Positions 35,062 through 43,632 of a stretch of 64,000 nt of DNA are shown here, piece after piece. The notes under the pieces were generated by a model, which saw only the letters and a program-made list of their open reading frames with translations, had not been told where the DNA came from and ran no database searches. The stretch is from assembly GCA_913057205.1 (NCBI GenBank), contig CAJXNO010000013.1, positions 1 to 64,000 on the forward strand. The letters are read 5' to 3'. Every line of letters starts with the position of its first letter. Positions within the stretch are counted from its first letter, which is position 1. The stretch is from an uncultured Flavobacteriales bacterium (GTDB lineage Bacteria > Bacteroidota > Bacteroidia > Flavobacteriales_G > Salibacteraceae). The translations under genes and the position numbers were made by a program.

Positions 35062-36462
35062 CTACTGAACGACGATGCGTTCCCATTGATCCCTTTGAGG
35101 ACCTTTAAGGTGCAAGATGTAGAGGCCCTTGCTCAGTTCAGAAACGTCAATGGACGTAGAATGCCCATTTTTTAAAGTGCTTCCATTGATGGTTTGAATT
35201 GACCATTCAATATTGGAATCGTTCAGGCCATCACCCTTGAGGTAGGTCTTGTCTTCTGCTGGGTTCGGATATACAAGAAGCTTCGATTGAGTAGCTATAT
35301 GCTCTCCTCCGAGTAATTCGGGCCAAACACCGTAGTTACCCTTGGAGGTTTCACTCGCAATCAGGGTATAGGTTTCATAATCGCCCCAAGAACCGGTTCT
35401 TTGTGACCACATCCCTATGCCTGCGGTAAGATCAAACAAATAGCTTGGAGCGTCGATCGACAAGCCAGCGCACTGACCGTCTAGCATTGATAATTGAAGA
35501 TGTTCTTCGTCATTGGAATCGAGGCTCAAGATCGGGCTGAAAATATTGTATGGACGATACGCTGCCATACCAGGAGACCACGGCTCAAGCAACATCAGCT
35601 GAAAATCGAAGTTCAAGTATACACCGCAGCGATCTTGGCTAAGGAGATAATTGGGTTCGTGGTCGGTTCGCTTGAAGAATGAACGGCCATTTTGATCTGT
35701 ACTGTCTACGATAACTTCAATGAAGCCTGTGCAATTCTCAGCGCTTGAAATCGGGCCTTTCTGTCTTTCTACTTCATAAAGGAAACGATCTCCTACTTCG
35801 AATCCGAACCAGTCATTGAAGCTTGGTAACTCATATCCCAATGAAACATTCCCATCCTGCCATCCAATCAGTTTGTACATGTGGTTCAGCGCATCCATAG
35901 TTTCAATGCTTGTCATGGCTCGTACACTTGGACCTTCCAATATGCCGAAGGACTTTGAACGTACCAACCACCAGTCAGTTGGAGTGGAATCAAGGTGTAG
36001 GATGGAGTAATAGATGCAGGAATCGGTTTGGTCGAACACGGAGGTCACAGAGATGGAATCGCGCTGCAATAAAAGGCTGTCATAAAAAAAGGTATGGTCC
36101 TCTGCTTGACCAACTGGAGGAAGCGTGAACGGTTTGTTCAATTCAGGAGAGCCTATGAGATGACTGTCACCGCGAACTTCAAAAGCATCAAAAAGCAGGA
36201 GATTGGAAAGAGGTTGATAGGTCCAGCCCGCAACCAAGGTGGTATCGCAACCCGCACCCATGGAAGACCGCAGGGCGAGGTTGATGTGATGTCGGTTCAC
36301 ACCGTTCTGCTGGTTGATACTATCCAAGGTCATTTCGGATACACGGCCATTCCCTAGGGATTGGTAAATGCTGGTCGAGTTTTCAGGCATCAATTCCCAA
36401 GATTGCTGGGCGTTGGACATGAACATTAAGCTTGAAAAGGCAAGGGCTATCAAGTATTTCAT
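35062..36462 (-). CDS. T9SS type A sorting domain-containing secreted protein
   Basis: A 466-residue exported protein with a signal peptide (MKYLIALAFSSLMFMSNAQQ) and a C-terminal sorting domain (KLLVYPNPAEDKTYLKGDG, then SELSKGLYILHLKG and a basic tail). The middle ~370 residues are beta-rich with several Cys and resemble no enzyme family I recognise. The domain end is intact, unlike the protein at the left edge of the window. It converges with the subtilisin gene, 16 nt apart, so the two share an intergenic spacer but not a transcript. Confidence 0.82.
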   Translation of the reverse strand: MKYLIALAFSSLMFMSNAQQSWELMPENSTSIYQSLGNGRVSEMTLDSINQQNGVNRHHINLALRSSMGAGCDTTLVAGWTYQPLSNLLLFDAFEVRGDSHLIGSPELNKPFTLPPVGQAEDHTFFYDSLLLQRDSISVTSVFDQTDSCIYYSILHLDSTPTDWWLVRSKSFGILEGPSVRAMTSIETMDALNHMYKLIGWQDGNVSLGYELPSFNDWFGFEVGDRFLYEVERQKGPISSAENCTGFIEVIVDSTDQNGRSFFKRTDHEPNYLLSQDRCGVYLNFDFQLMLLEPWSPGMAAYRPYNIFSPILSLDSNDEEHLQLSMLDGQCAGLSIDAPSYLFDLTAGIGMWSQRTGSWGDYETYTLIASETSKGNYGVWPELLGGEHIATQSKLLVYPNPAEDKTYLKGDGLNDSNIEWSIQTINGSTLKNGHSTSIDVSELSKGLYILHLKGPQRDQWERIVVQ

Positions 36463-36481
36463 ACCTGTAAGGTGCTGAAAA

Positions 36482-37579
36482 TCAACTTATTGCATTCAAT
36501 CCTTGGATGAATAATTCATTCTCAGCTTCAGTACCCGTAGAGACCCGTACACAATGTGGTAAGCCAAATGCTTTCAGTTGCCGGATGAATACACCACGAT
36601 CGAGCAGGTTTTGCACAAATTGCCCTGCCGCCTCTTCTGACCCCAGATCGATCATGATGAAGTTTCCATAGGAAGGAACGTAGTGGTACTCCGCGTCGTG
36701 CAAGGCCAGTGTAAATGACTTCAATGCCGCTGTATTCAAGGCCACCGTCCGCGCTAGGTGTTCGGGATCGGATAGTGCTGCAAGCGCTGCTGACTGAGCG
36801 ATGCTAGAAGGAGCAAAGGTCATGCGCACCTTACGGATCGCTTCGATGAGGTGGGTGGGTCCGAGGGCGTATCCAACGCGCATTCCAGCAATGCCGTATG
36901 CTTTACTGAAGGTGCGCAGTGTGATCACGTTCTCTGCTCTGAGACTGAAACTATCCGGATATTCGGGAGAAAGTGCTTTCGCGTATTCGTAGTACGCCTC
37001 ATCCACGATGATCAATACGTGTTCTGGAACAGCTTCAATCAGTTGTTCCAGGTCGGCCCGACTGATCATAGCTCCTGTTGGGTTGTTCGGATTGGCCACG
37101 TAGATGGCCTTCGTTTTAGGGGTAACCGAAGCAATGAGTCCATTGATGTCAAACCGGTAACCACTTCCGAGGGCTATCTTCTTTACAGGCACTTTGTTGG
37201 ATTTCGCCCAGATGTACACAGCAACGAAGGTGCCTTTACAGGTTAACAGCTCATCTTCCCCTTCAAAGAATGCGCGAAGCATACAATCGAATACGGATTC
37301 GGAGCCGTTATCTACTGTCACGTGCTCTGGATTACACCCATTGAGTTGGGCAATCGCGCTGCACAGTTCACTAGCAGATGGGTCGGGATAAAGATGGAGG
37401 CGATCGGTTGCTGCTGAAATGGCCGCTGCAACCTTGGGTGAGGCGCCAAGGTTGTTCTCATTATTCCAGAGAATGGCGGTTTCTGTTAGACCATACTCTT
37501 CAATGATCTGCTTTACCGGTTTCCCAGGTTTGTAGGAAACGAGGTCCTCGATATTTTGTGGAATGTGTACCATAGCCAT
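36482..37579 (-). CDS. Histidinol-phosphate aminotransferase-like PLP enzyme
   Basis: Fold-type I aminotransferase of 365 residues. Substrate and cofactor residues are seen in NENNLGASP, VTVDNGSESVFDCMLRAF, VANPNNPTGAMI, IIVDEAYYEYA and FSKAYGIAGMRVGYAL, whose Lys binds PLP, plus a final Arg in CVRVSTGT. It resembles HisC, but no other his genes are adjacent, so it may act on another aromatic or imidazole oxoacid. It stands just downstream of the T9SS protein gene on the opposite end (both minus). Confidence 0.88.
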   Translation of the reverse strand: MAMVHIPQNIEDLVSYKPGKPVKQIIEEYGLTETAILWNNENNLGASPKVAAAISAATDRLHLYPDPSASELCSAIAQLNGCNPEHVTVDNGSESVFDCMLRAFFEGEDELLTCKGTFVAVYIWAKSNKVPVKKIALGSGYRFDINGLIASVTPKTKAIYVANPNNPTGAMISRADLEQLIEAVPEHVLIIVDEAYYEYAKALSPEYPDSFSLRAENVITLRTFSKAYGIAGMRVGYALGPTHLIEAIRKVRMTFAPSSIAQSAALAALSDPEHLARTVALNTAALKSFTLALHDAEYHYVPSYGNFIMIDLGSEEAAGQFVQNLLDRGVFIRQLKAFGLPHCVRVSTGTEAENELFIQGLNAIS

Positions 37580-37645
37580 GATTCAATAACACATAACATG
37601 GGCAGAGGTTGCCATGCTGCTCAGGCTAAATGTACACTTTAGGGC

Positions 37646-37780
37646 TTAACCCAAAAGGAGTAAAAGAAATACGATCGCCAACATGGCTGAAACCCAAACA
37701 ATTCCGAATCCACCCATGGTTTCATCGAATACGGTGTTCAAGAATCCTTCTGGCTTTTGTTCTTCGTGATCGTGTGACAT
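37646..37780 (-). CDS. 44-residue single-pass membrane peptide
   Basis: ATG 37780 to TAA 37646 encodes a short protein: a His/Glu-rich start (MSHDHEEQKPEG), a middle FLNTVFDETMGGFG, and one hydrophobic helix (VWVSAMLAIVFLLLLL) ending in Gly. The composition is what is expected of a small membrane subunit or accessory peptide, and the ORF fills an otherwise empty 400-bp gap (37580-37979). No family was recognised. The rest of the gap shows no gene. Confidence 0.5.
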   Translation of the reverse strand: MSHDHEEQKPEGFLNTVFDETMGGFGIVWVSAMLAIVFLLLLLG

Positions 37781-37979
37781 GGTCATCTAATTTGCGACGA
37801 AAATAAGGCATCGTCTCTATTCTCTGAAGGGCTCTGTTCAATCTTTTTCAATTGATCAGCCGTGTACATCTACCAACTTCTTCAACAAGTGAATTTGAAA
37901 ACTATCACGCAAATACCTGATTTCGGGTATGTTCTGATCTGGTGGATAAGCCTAAGTTCGGAGTATATTTCAAAGTATC

Positions 37980-38675
37980 ATGACGAAAAGCTTACATATC
38001 CTGAACGATCACATCCACTTCGAACCCATCACAGCCATGGCGTTGGAGCGTTTCGACCTGCGTTTCAATGATGGAGAATGGATTTTGGTGCAACGAGATG
38101 AGCGCACGCCAAAGGATGTTTCGTTCATCGTTGACTTGGTTAAGTTCTATGAGTCAACCACGCCTGAGCACTTCAAGACCCTCAAGGGTTACACATTTTC
38201 TGTGATCTTAGATTACCTCATGCGCACCCACAGCTTCTACATCAAAGTGATGCTGCCAAAAATGGAGATGACCATGCGCAACCTACAGAAGGAGTTCAGT
38301 CATCATCCTTTCGGACACGTGGTTGGGCATTTCTATAACAACTATCAAAATGAGCTTTTAGAGCACATTGAGTTAGAAGAGAATAAACTCTTTCCATACG
38401 CAGAGGGACTCTACGACGGTAAGCTCGTTGAAGGTTATTCGGTGGAAAGTTTCAAGCACCACCACAATCATGATATTGAAGATCACCTAGAGGATATGCT
38501 TGAAGTGATTGAAGAAGAATTCCCGGAGGTGTGTCATTCTTTGCCTTACCGAACCTTTAAGCACCTCTTGAACTCGTTCAAGGCTGACCTTGCCATTCAT
38601 CATGCTATTGAAGAGGGCATCTTTTTGCGTTTGACCGAACAACTGGAGCGTGAAGTGAAGCACGCTGGGGTCTAG
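37980..38675 (+). CDS. Hemerythrin-domain protein
   Basis: A 231-residue cytoplasmic protein. After an N-terminal ~75-residue segment there is a helical hemerythrin-like region with metal-ligand candidates: HSFYIKVMLPK, HPFGHVVGHFYNNY, HIELEENKLFPYAE, HHHNHDIEDHLE and FKADLAIHHAIEEGIFL. The order (H...H...HxxxE...H...H....E/D) fits a di-iron four-helix bundle, as in O2/NO-binding or iron-repair (ScdA/YtfE-like) proteins. It has no ScdA-type N-terminal Cys. Its own start is ATG 37980; a short ORF beginning at 37862 in another frame is ignored. Confidence 0.82.
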   Translation: MTKSLHILNDHIHFEPITAMALERFDLRFNDGEWILVQRDERTPKDVSFIVDLVKFYESTTPEHFKTLKGYTFSVILDYLMRTHSFYIKVMLPKMEMTMRNLQKEFSHHPFGHVVGHFYNNYQNELLEHIELEENKLFPYAEGLYDGKLVEGYSVESFKHHHNHDIEDHLEDMLEVIEEEFPEVCHSLPYRTFKHLLNSFKADLAIHHAIEEGIFLRLTEQLEREVKHAGV

Positions 38676-38698
38676 TAGGCACCAGTGAAGCATCAATT

Positions 38699-39036
38699 TG
38701 TAATGCACCCCAAATTTGTAGCCTTCCCGGTGTTTCGGATAGTTTAAAAGTAGAGAAAGTGCTTACATTTAAACTGCTAAACCATGAAGAAGTCAAGATT
38801 ACTCCTAAAGGTCGTGAGATCGCTGCGCTAAGTTTAGTGAAGCCCAGATTATTCGGATGCTCAAGGAGTACGAAGCTGGCAAAAAAGCAAAGGATGTGTG
38901 CAGGGAGCATGGCATCAGCGAGGCAACCTTTTATAATTGGAAGAAGAAGAGGACTTTGGAAGGTGGGGCGAGTGCATACCTCACCAAACCAATCGGCGCT
39001 AATCAGCTCATCGAGGTACTGGAGAAGTTTTGTTGA
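38699..39036 (+). mobile_element. IS3-family remnant joined to a response-regulator tail
   Basis: TGTAATGCACCCC at 38699-38711 looks like the left end of an IS3-family element. ATG 38784 starts MKKSR; after a 34-nt interruption (38799-38832) the frame at 38833 gives FSEAQIIRMLKEYE, CREHGISEATFYNWKK, the helix-turn-helix of the IS3 OrfA transposase. At about 38949 this turns without a break into GGASAYLTKPI and LIEVLEKFC, the end of a receiver domain with its conserved Lys-Pro, ending TGA 39034-39036. OrfB and the right end are missing. The element inserted near or in a regulator gene and deleted most of both. Bases 39037-39198 hold nothing recognisable. Confidence 0.7.
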
Positions 39037-39198
39037 AGAGCGGTAAGGAAGCGGATAGCTGATTTGCTCAAAGATGATCGATCAGCGTGGAAATGCCAAG
39101 TAGCATGACCCCTAAGGAGATCGGGGTAAACTTCTCATCCTGGCTTGTCGCTTCGCTCCAATGCTGCTTGCTTCGCAACCACCACCGGTGCTACTTAG

Positions 39199-39270
39199 TA
39201 GCCCCGCCAGGAATCGAACCTGGATCTAAAGTTTAGGAAACTTCTATTCTATCCATTGAACTACGGGGCC
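39199..39270 (-). tRNA. tRNA-Arg (anticodon CCU)
   Basis: A 72-nt cloverleaf on the minus strand: acceptor GGCCCCG pairs with CGGGGCU (one G-U), D arm GUUC/GAAU, anticodon arm GAAGU/ACUUU with loop UUCCUAA, T arm CCAGG/CCUGG with loop UUCGAUU, and discriminator A. CCA is not encoded. The CCU anticodon reads AGG. Downstream of its 3' end lies the IS3/receiver remnant. Confidence 0.92.
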
Positions 39271-39421
39271 ATTGGAAAGGTTCAAAGATTTTAAGAATTC
39301 TTTATCCGAACCTCCTTTTCGGAAAATTTCTCTTTAGCCAACGGGTTCTTGCCCATCAATTTCTATTGTCGGTAACCCTTAGAAAATCGAAGACGGTCTT
39401 GATCTTACGTCAATCCTTGGC

Positions 39422-40519
39422 TTACGCCAACGACTCCCGATTCCCCAGCATATACAGCATGCGCGCATGCTCAGCTACGGTCTCGCGGAAGCGGCCGATC
39501 GTATTGTAAGGAACTCCGTACTCTTCTGCAGTGGCGCGAACGATCTTTGAGATGTCCTTGTAATGCACATGGCAGATGCTCGGGAAGAGGTGGTGCTCCA
39601 CCTGGAAGTTCAAGCCTCCGATGTACCAACTCAAGATCTTGTTGTTCGGGGCAAAATTTGTGGTGGTCATCAGTTGATGTACCGCCCAATTGTTATCCAC
39701 TTTTCCGGAAAGCGGTGGTGCTGGAAACTGCGTCTCCGGCATAACGTGGGCGGATTGAAAGATCACTGCCATTACCATGCCTACCACATAATGCATCAGG
39801 AAGAAACCAAGCACAATCATCCATGCTGAGACGGGCATTACGATGATCGGAAGCACCAAGAAAGTAGTGAAGTAGACAACTTTCCAGAAGCTGATCTTCA
39901 TGAGCAACTCAACAAACTCTTTGCGTGTTTTTACCAGCTTGATACTCCTGTAGTGAAAGGCTTGAGTGAAGTCCGTGTAAAGTACTTTCAAAAGGATCAT
40001 AAAACCATAGAGGAACCATGCATAGATGTGCTGGTAGCGATGGATCGGACGTAGCTTTTGGTGCGGTGAGAAGCGGAGGAAACTCGGTGCATTGATGTCT
40101 TCATCTGCCCCGTCAATATTGGTAAAGCTGTGGTGAAGTACATTGTGCTGAAGCTTCCAAATGCTGCTGTTCGCTCCCAAGATATTCATCAAATTACCTA
40201 AGGCCATATTCACGTACTTATTCGTAGAATAGGCACCGTGATTGGCGTCATGCATGATGCTAAAACCAATACCTCCCGCACCGAGGCCCATCAGTAACCA
40301 TAATCCGATGAAGGCATAGGGATTAGTTACCCACCCGAGCATCATTGCAACGTAAGGGGTGAAGTACAAGGCAATGAAAAAGACCGTCTTAAACACCATG
40401 GCTGCATTTGCCGTGCGAGCGATGTTGTTCTCTGTAAAATAAGCGTTTACACGTGAACGAAGGGTGCGGTAAAAATTGGCGTCGACCTTGCGGTCAAACC
40501 GAAGAGAAGTAAACTCCAT
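39422..40519 (-). CDS. Membrane fatty acid desaturase
   Basis: Acyl-lipid or acyl-CoA desaturase of 365 residues with the three His boxes of the di-iron family: HDANHG (His90-His94), HNVLHHSF (from His125) and QVEHHLFPSICHVHY near the C-terminus (QxxHH, as in front-end and delta-6-like enzymes). Four hydrophobic helices span ~40-85 and ~215-260. It would add a double bond to membrane fatty acids, helping fluidity control at low temperature. Position and type of bond cannot be assigned. Single gene, with metG in the same direction 93 nt upstream. Confidence 0.9.
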   Translation of the reverse strand: MEFTSLRFDRKVDANFYRTLRSRVNAYFTENNIARTANAAMVFKTVFFIALYFTPYVAMMLGWVTNPYAFIGLWLLMGLGAGGIGFSIMHDANHGAYSTNKYVNMALGNLMNILGANSSIWKLQHNVLHHSFTNIDGADEDINAPSFLRFSPHQKLRPIHRYQHIYAWFLYGFMILLKVLYTDFTQAFHYRSIKLVKTRKEFVELLMKISFWKVVYFTTFLVLPIIVMPVSAWMIVLGFFLMHYVVGMVMAVIFQSAHVMPETQFPAPPLSGKVDNNWAVHQLMTTTNFAPNNKILSWYIGGLNFQVEHHLFPSICHVHYKDISKIVRATAEEYGVPYNTIGRFRETVAEHARMLYMLGNRESLA

Positions 40520-40612
40520 GAGCGTGAGAAATCAATTAGACTACAATAATACGCCCCTTTAGCGGTAGTGTTCAGTTAAGAAAGCTGTTTTTGGTCAGCC
40601 TTGACGTAGAAA

Positions 40613-42655
40613 CTAGCGTATCTCAGCGCCATTCTCAAAGGGTGCGTCAGGATTCACGAAGACCAGTTTACCCTCAGCGTCTTCTGCCATCAACACCATT
40701 CCCTTGCTTTGCACGCCTCTGATCTTGCGCGGTTCTAAGTTGCAAACTACCGAAACCTGTTTGCCGATGATGTCTTCGGGTTGGTAGTGTTGCGCGATAC
40801 CTGAAACGATGGTGCGAACTTCTGATCCGAGGTCTACGGTCAACTGCAACAACTTGTCTGCTTTCTTTACCTTCTCGGCATTCGTAATCGTACCTACTCG
40901 AAGATCGAGTTGCATGAACTGTTCAAAATCGATGTTGTCTTTGAAAGGTCGTGCCTCTGGAGCGCTTTGATTGCTCATTTTCGCCTGATTCAGTTTTTCC
41001 AATTGTGCTTCGATCACCTCATCCTCTACCTTGGTGAAGAGCAGCTGTGCGGGTCCGATCTCATGACCATCCAAAAAACCCTTGAAAACACGATCGATGC
41101 CAAGCATCTCCCTCATCTTAATCGAAGTGTCGGGTAAGAAAGCTTCAAACGCATCCGCTAGGTAAGCGGCAATATTCAGCGCGTTGAACATGATCTTTCG
41201 TACCGCTTCCGGATCGGTTTTTTGAAGCTTCCAAGGCTCGTTATCCGCTAAGTACTTGTTTCCGAATCGGGCCAAGTTCATCGCCTCGGCCAGTGCTTCG
41301 CGAAATTTGAAGGTACCGAGCCCTGCTTCGATCGCATCCATGCTCTTGTTGAACTGGTCTTCAATGGCCGGATCGAGCGATTCAAAGGGGATTACCCCAC
41401 CATAGTACTTATTCGTCAACACCACCACCCGGTTGATGAAGTTGCCAAGGATGGCTACGAGTTCATTGTTCACCCGGGCTTGATAGTCCTTCCAAGTGAA
41501 CTCGCTGTCTTTGGTCTCCGGTGCAATACTGGTCAATACGTACCGCAATTCATCCTTCCGTTCTGGAAAATCCTCCAAGTATTCATGCAACCAGACGGCG
41601 TGGTTTCTCGAAGTAGAGATCTTATCACCTTCCAAGTTCAGGAATTCATTTGCCGGAACGTTCACCGGAAGGTTGTACTCCCCGTGGGTCTTCAATAGGA
41701 TCGGGAAGATGATGCAGTGAAAAACGATGTTGTCTTTGCCGATGAAATGCACGAGATCGGTATCGTCATCTTGCCACCACTTTTTCCAGACTTCCGGGTT
41801 GTCTTGATCGATGGCCCATTGCTTGGTAGCAGAGATGTAGCCAATCGGTGCGTCCAACCACACGTACATCACTTTGCCATCCGCACCCTCTAAGGGAACG
41901 GGAACCCCCCAATCAAGGTCGCGCGTCATTGCACGGTCGCCGAGTCCACCTTCGATCCAACTCAAACATTGTCCGATCACCTGCCTCCGCCAGCGCGATG
42001 GGTCGTGATGTGGCTCGCCGTTCAACCTGCCATCTCGGATGAAGGCTTCGATCCATTCGCTGTGTTTACCCATCGGCAAATAGAAATGCCAGGTTTCCTT
42101 TAGCTCAGGTGCTGCACCGCTGAGGGTGGATTTTGGATTGATGAGGTCGGTCGGACTCAAAGCCTTGCCGCAGTTCTCGCATTGGTCGCCGTAGGCGCGG
42201 TCGCTCTGGCAGTTCGGACACGTACCCATGATAAAGCGATCCGCCAAGAATTGCTTCGCTTCCGGATCGTACATCTGTTCGCTCGTTACCTTTTCGAAGA
42301 CGCCTTTTTCATAGAGCTTGAGAAAGAATGCCTGCGAGGTCTCTTTATGCAGCTCAGAGGAGGTGCGGTGGTAGATGTCGAAGTCGATTCCAAAGTCTTT
42401 AAATGCTTTTTGATTGATGGCATGATAGGTATCTACGATCTCCTGTGGTTGCTTGCCTTCCTTGATGGCCTTCATGCTGATGGCTGCGCCATGCTCGTCT
42501 GAACCGCAAACGTGCAGAACATGCTCGTGCCCGTACTTCCTGCGCAGGTAGCGTACGTAGATATCGGCCGGCAAGTAGGCTCCAGCAATGTGTCCCAAGT
42601 GCAAGGGTCCATTGGCGTAGGGAAGGGCAGAGGTAACGAGATGTCTTCTAGGCAT
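40613..42655 (-). CDS. metG: Methionyl-tRNA synthetase
   Basis: Class I synthetase of 680 residues. Motifs: PYANGPLHLGHIAG (HIGH), a zinc knuckle with CPNCQSDRAYGDQCENCG, and GDKISTSRNHAVW (KMSKS variant KISTS). The C-terminal ~105 residues (FEQFMQLDLRVGTITNAEKV) form a tRNA-binding (EMAP/Trbp111-type) domain that dimerises. The length is normal for this two-part form. It is divergent to the LD-carboxypeptidase gene, with an 8-bp inverted repeat in the spacer. Confidence 0.95.
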   Translation of the reverse strand: MPRRHLVTSALPYANGPLHLGHIAGAYLPADIYVRYLRRKYGHEHVLHVCGSDEHGAAISMKAIKEGKQPQEIVDTYHAINQKAFKDFGIDFDIYHRTSSELHKETSQAFFLKLYEKGVFEKVTSEQMYDPEAKQFLADRFIMGTCPNCQSDRAYGDQCENCGKALSPTDLINPKSTLSGAAPELKETWHFYLPMGKHSEWIEAFIRDGRLNGEPHHDPSRWRRQVIGQCLSWIEGGLGDRAMTRDLDWGVPVPLEGADGKVMYVWLDAPIGYISATKQWAIDQDNPEVWKKWWQDDDTDLVHFIGKDNIVFHCIIFPILLKTHGEYNLPVNVPANEFLNLEGDKISTSRNHAVWLHEYLEDFPERKDELRYVLTSIAPETKDSEFTWKDYQARVNNELVAILGNFINRVVVLTNKYYGGVIPFESLDPAIEDQFNKSMDAIEAGLGTFKFREALAEAMNLARFGNKYLADNEPWKLQKTDPEAVRKIMFNALNIAAYLADAFEAFLPDTSIKMREMLGIDRVFKGFLDGHEIGPAQLLFTKVEDEVIEAQLEKLNQAKMSNQSAPEARPFKDNIDFEQFMQLDLRVGTITNAEKVKKADKLLQLTVDLGSEVRTIVSGIAQHYQPEDIIGKQVSVVCNLEPRKIRGVQSKGMVLMAEDAEGKLVFVNPDAPFENGAEIR

Positions 42656-42680
42656 CGTGCGATCAATTTTTAACGTTCAC

Positions 42681-42704
42681 GAAGCAAATTCTGTGCTTTG
42701 CTTC
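42681..42704. repeat. Perfect 8-bp inverted repeat in the metG/LD-carboxypeptidase spacer
   Basis: GAAGCAAA (42681-42688) and TTTGCTTC (42697-42704) are exact inverted copies around 8 bases. The site lies between two divergent start codons (42655 and 42736) and has no T-run, so an operator or small RNA hairpin is more likely than a terminator. Confidence 0.45.
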
Positions 42705-42735
42705 GAGGCTTCAAAAGTAGGATTATCTTAGTCGC

Positions 42736-43632
42736 ATGGCCAGACCAGATTACTTAAAAGCCGGCGATGAGATCGCGGTGGTAGCAACCGCAAAATGCCT
42801 AGCCTCAGATGAGATAGAACCCGCATTGAAGCACATAGAATCCTGGGGTTTAAAGGTACGTCGGGGACCGAACTTGTACGCCCAGGAGCACTTGTTTGCA
42901 GGCACCGGTGAGCAAAGAGCAGCTGATCTGCAGTGGGCATTGGATGAACCATCCATCAAAGCGGTAATTTTTGCGCGAGGTGGCTACGGAACAGCACGCA
43001 TCATCGATCATATTGATTGGACAAAATTTATCAACCAACCGAAATGGCTGTGCGGTTTCAGCGACCTTACCGTATTGCATTCACACGTGCACAAGCATTG
43101 GAACATCGAGACCTTGCACAGTACCATGCCGATCTTTTTTAAAGATGGTAAGTCCATAGCCGGGTCAGAAAGTTTGCGAAAGGCACTTTTCGGTGAGCAA
43201 GATGCTTTGCGTTGGAATGCAAATGAGCACAACCGACGCGGCGAGGCACGAGGACAATTGGTGGGCGGAAATGCATCCGTACTCTATTCGATCGCTTCTA
43301 CGCCAAGTGCCATGGACTGGTCAGGAAAGGTTCTCTTTTTGGAAGATTTGACAGAGTACCTCTATCACTTAGACCGGATGATGATGCAATTCAAACGCGC
43401 TGGGCAGTTAGAGAATTTGGCAGGCTTGCTTGTAGGACAGTTCACGGATATGGAGGATGGTTCCCCTTCTTTCGGCAAAACAGCCGAGGCAATCATTTTT
43501 GATGCGGTAAAGGAGTACGATTATCCCGTTGCTTTTGGTGCGCCGATCGGACATGTGAAGGAGAATTTGGCAGTATATCATGGGAGGGAGGTCAGCTTGA
43601 AAGTGAGAGAATATGTGGACCTCGATTTCTAG
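42736..43632 (+). CDS. LD-carboxypeptidase (S66 family)
   Basis: Cytoplasmic serine peptidase of 298 residues that removes the terminal D-Ala from murein tetrapeptides during peptidoglycan recycling. The N-terminal ARGGYGTARI and the nucleophile Ser in CGFSDLTVLH are present. The C-terminal charge-relay Glu (LFLEDLTEYLYHLDRM) and His (GAPIGHVKENLAVYHG) follow. Full length and intact. It overlaps the next gene by 20 nt. Confidence 0.92.
   Translation: MARPDYLKAGDEIAVVATAKCLASDEIEPALKHIESWGLKVRRGPNLYAQEHLFAGTGEQRAADLQWALDEPSIKAVIFARGGYGTARIIDHIDWTKFINQPKWLCGFSDLTVLHSHVHKHWNIETLHSTMPIFFKDGKSIAGSESLRKALFGEQDALRWNANEHNRRGEARGQLVGGNASVLYSIASTPSAMDWSGKVLFLEDLTEYLYHLDRMMMQFKRAGQLENLAGLLVGQFTDMEDGSPSFGKTAEAIIFDAVKEYDYPVAFGAPIGHVKENLAVYHGREVSLKVREYVDLDF

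Noticed and set aside
37862-38071. Open frame before and overlapping the hemerythrin gene
   Set aside because: It shifts frame into the start of the better-supported hemerythrin gene and encodes no recognisable domain; treated as chance.
38759-39046. 95-residue open frame across the IS3 remnant (KITPKGREIAAL resembles a LuxR helix)
   Set aside because: It is in the wrong frame relative to both the OrfA and receiver sequences and loses all similarity after a few residues.
38676-39421. Integrative element at tRNA-Arg
   Set aside because: No integrase and no duplicate of the tRNA 3' end were found in the neighbouring sequence; only an IS3 fragment is present.
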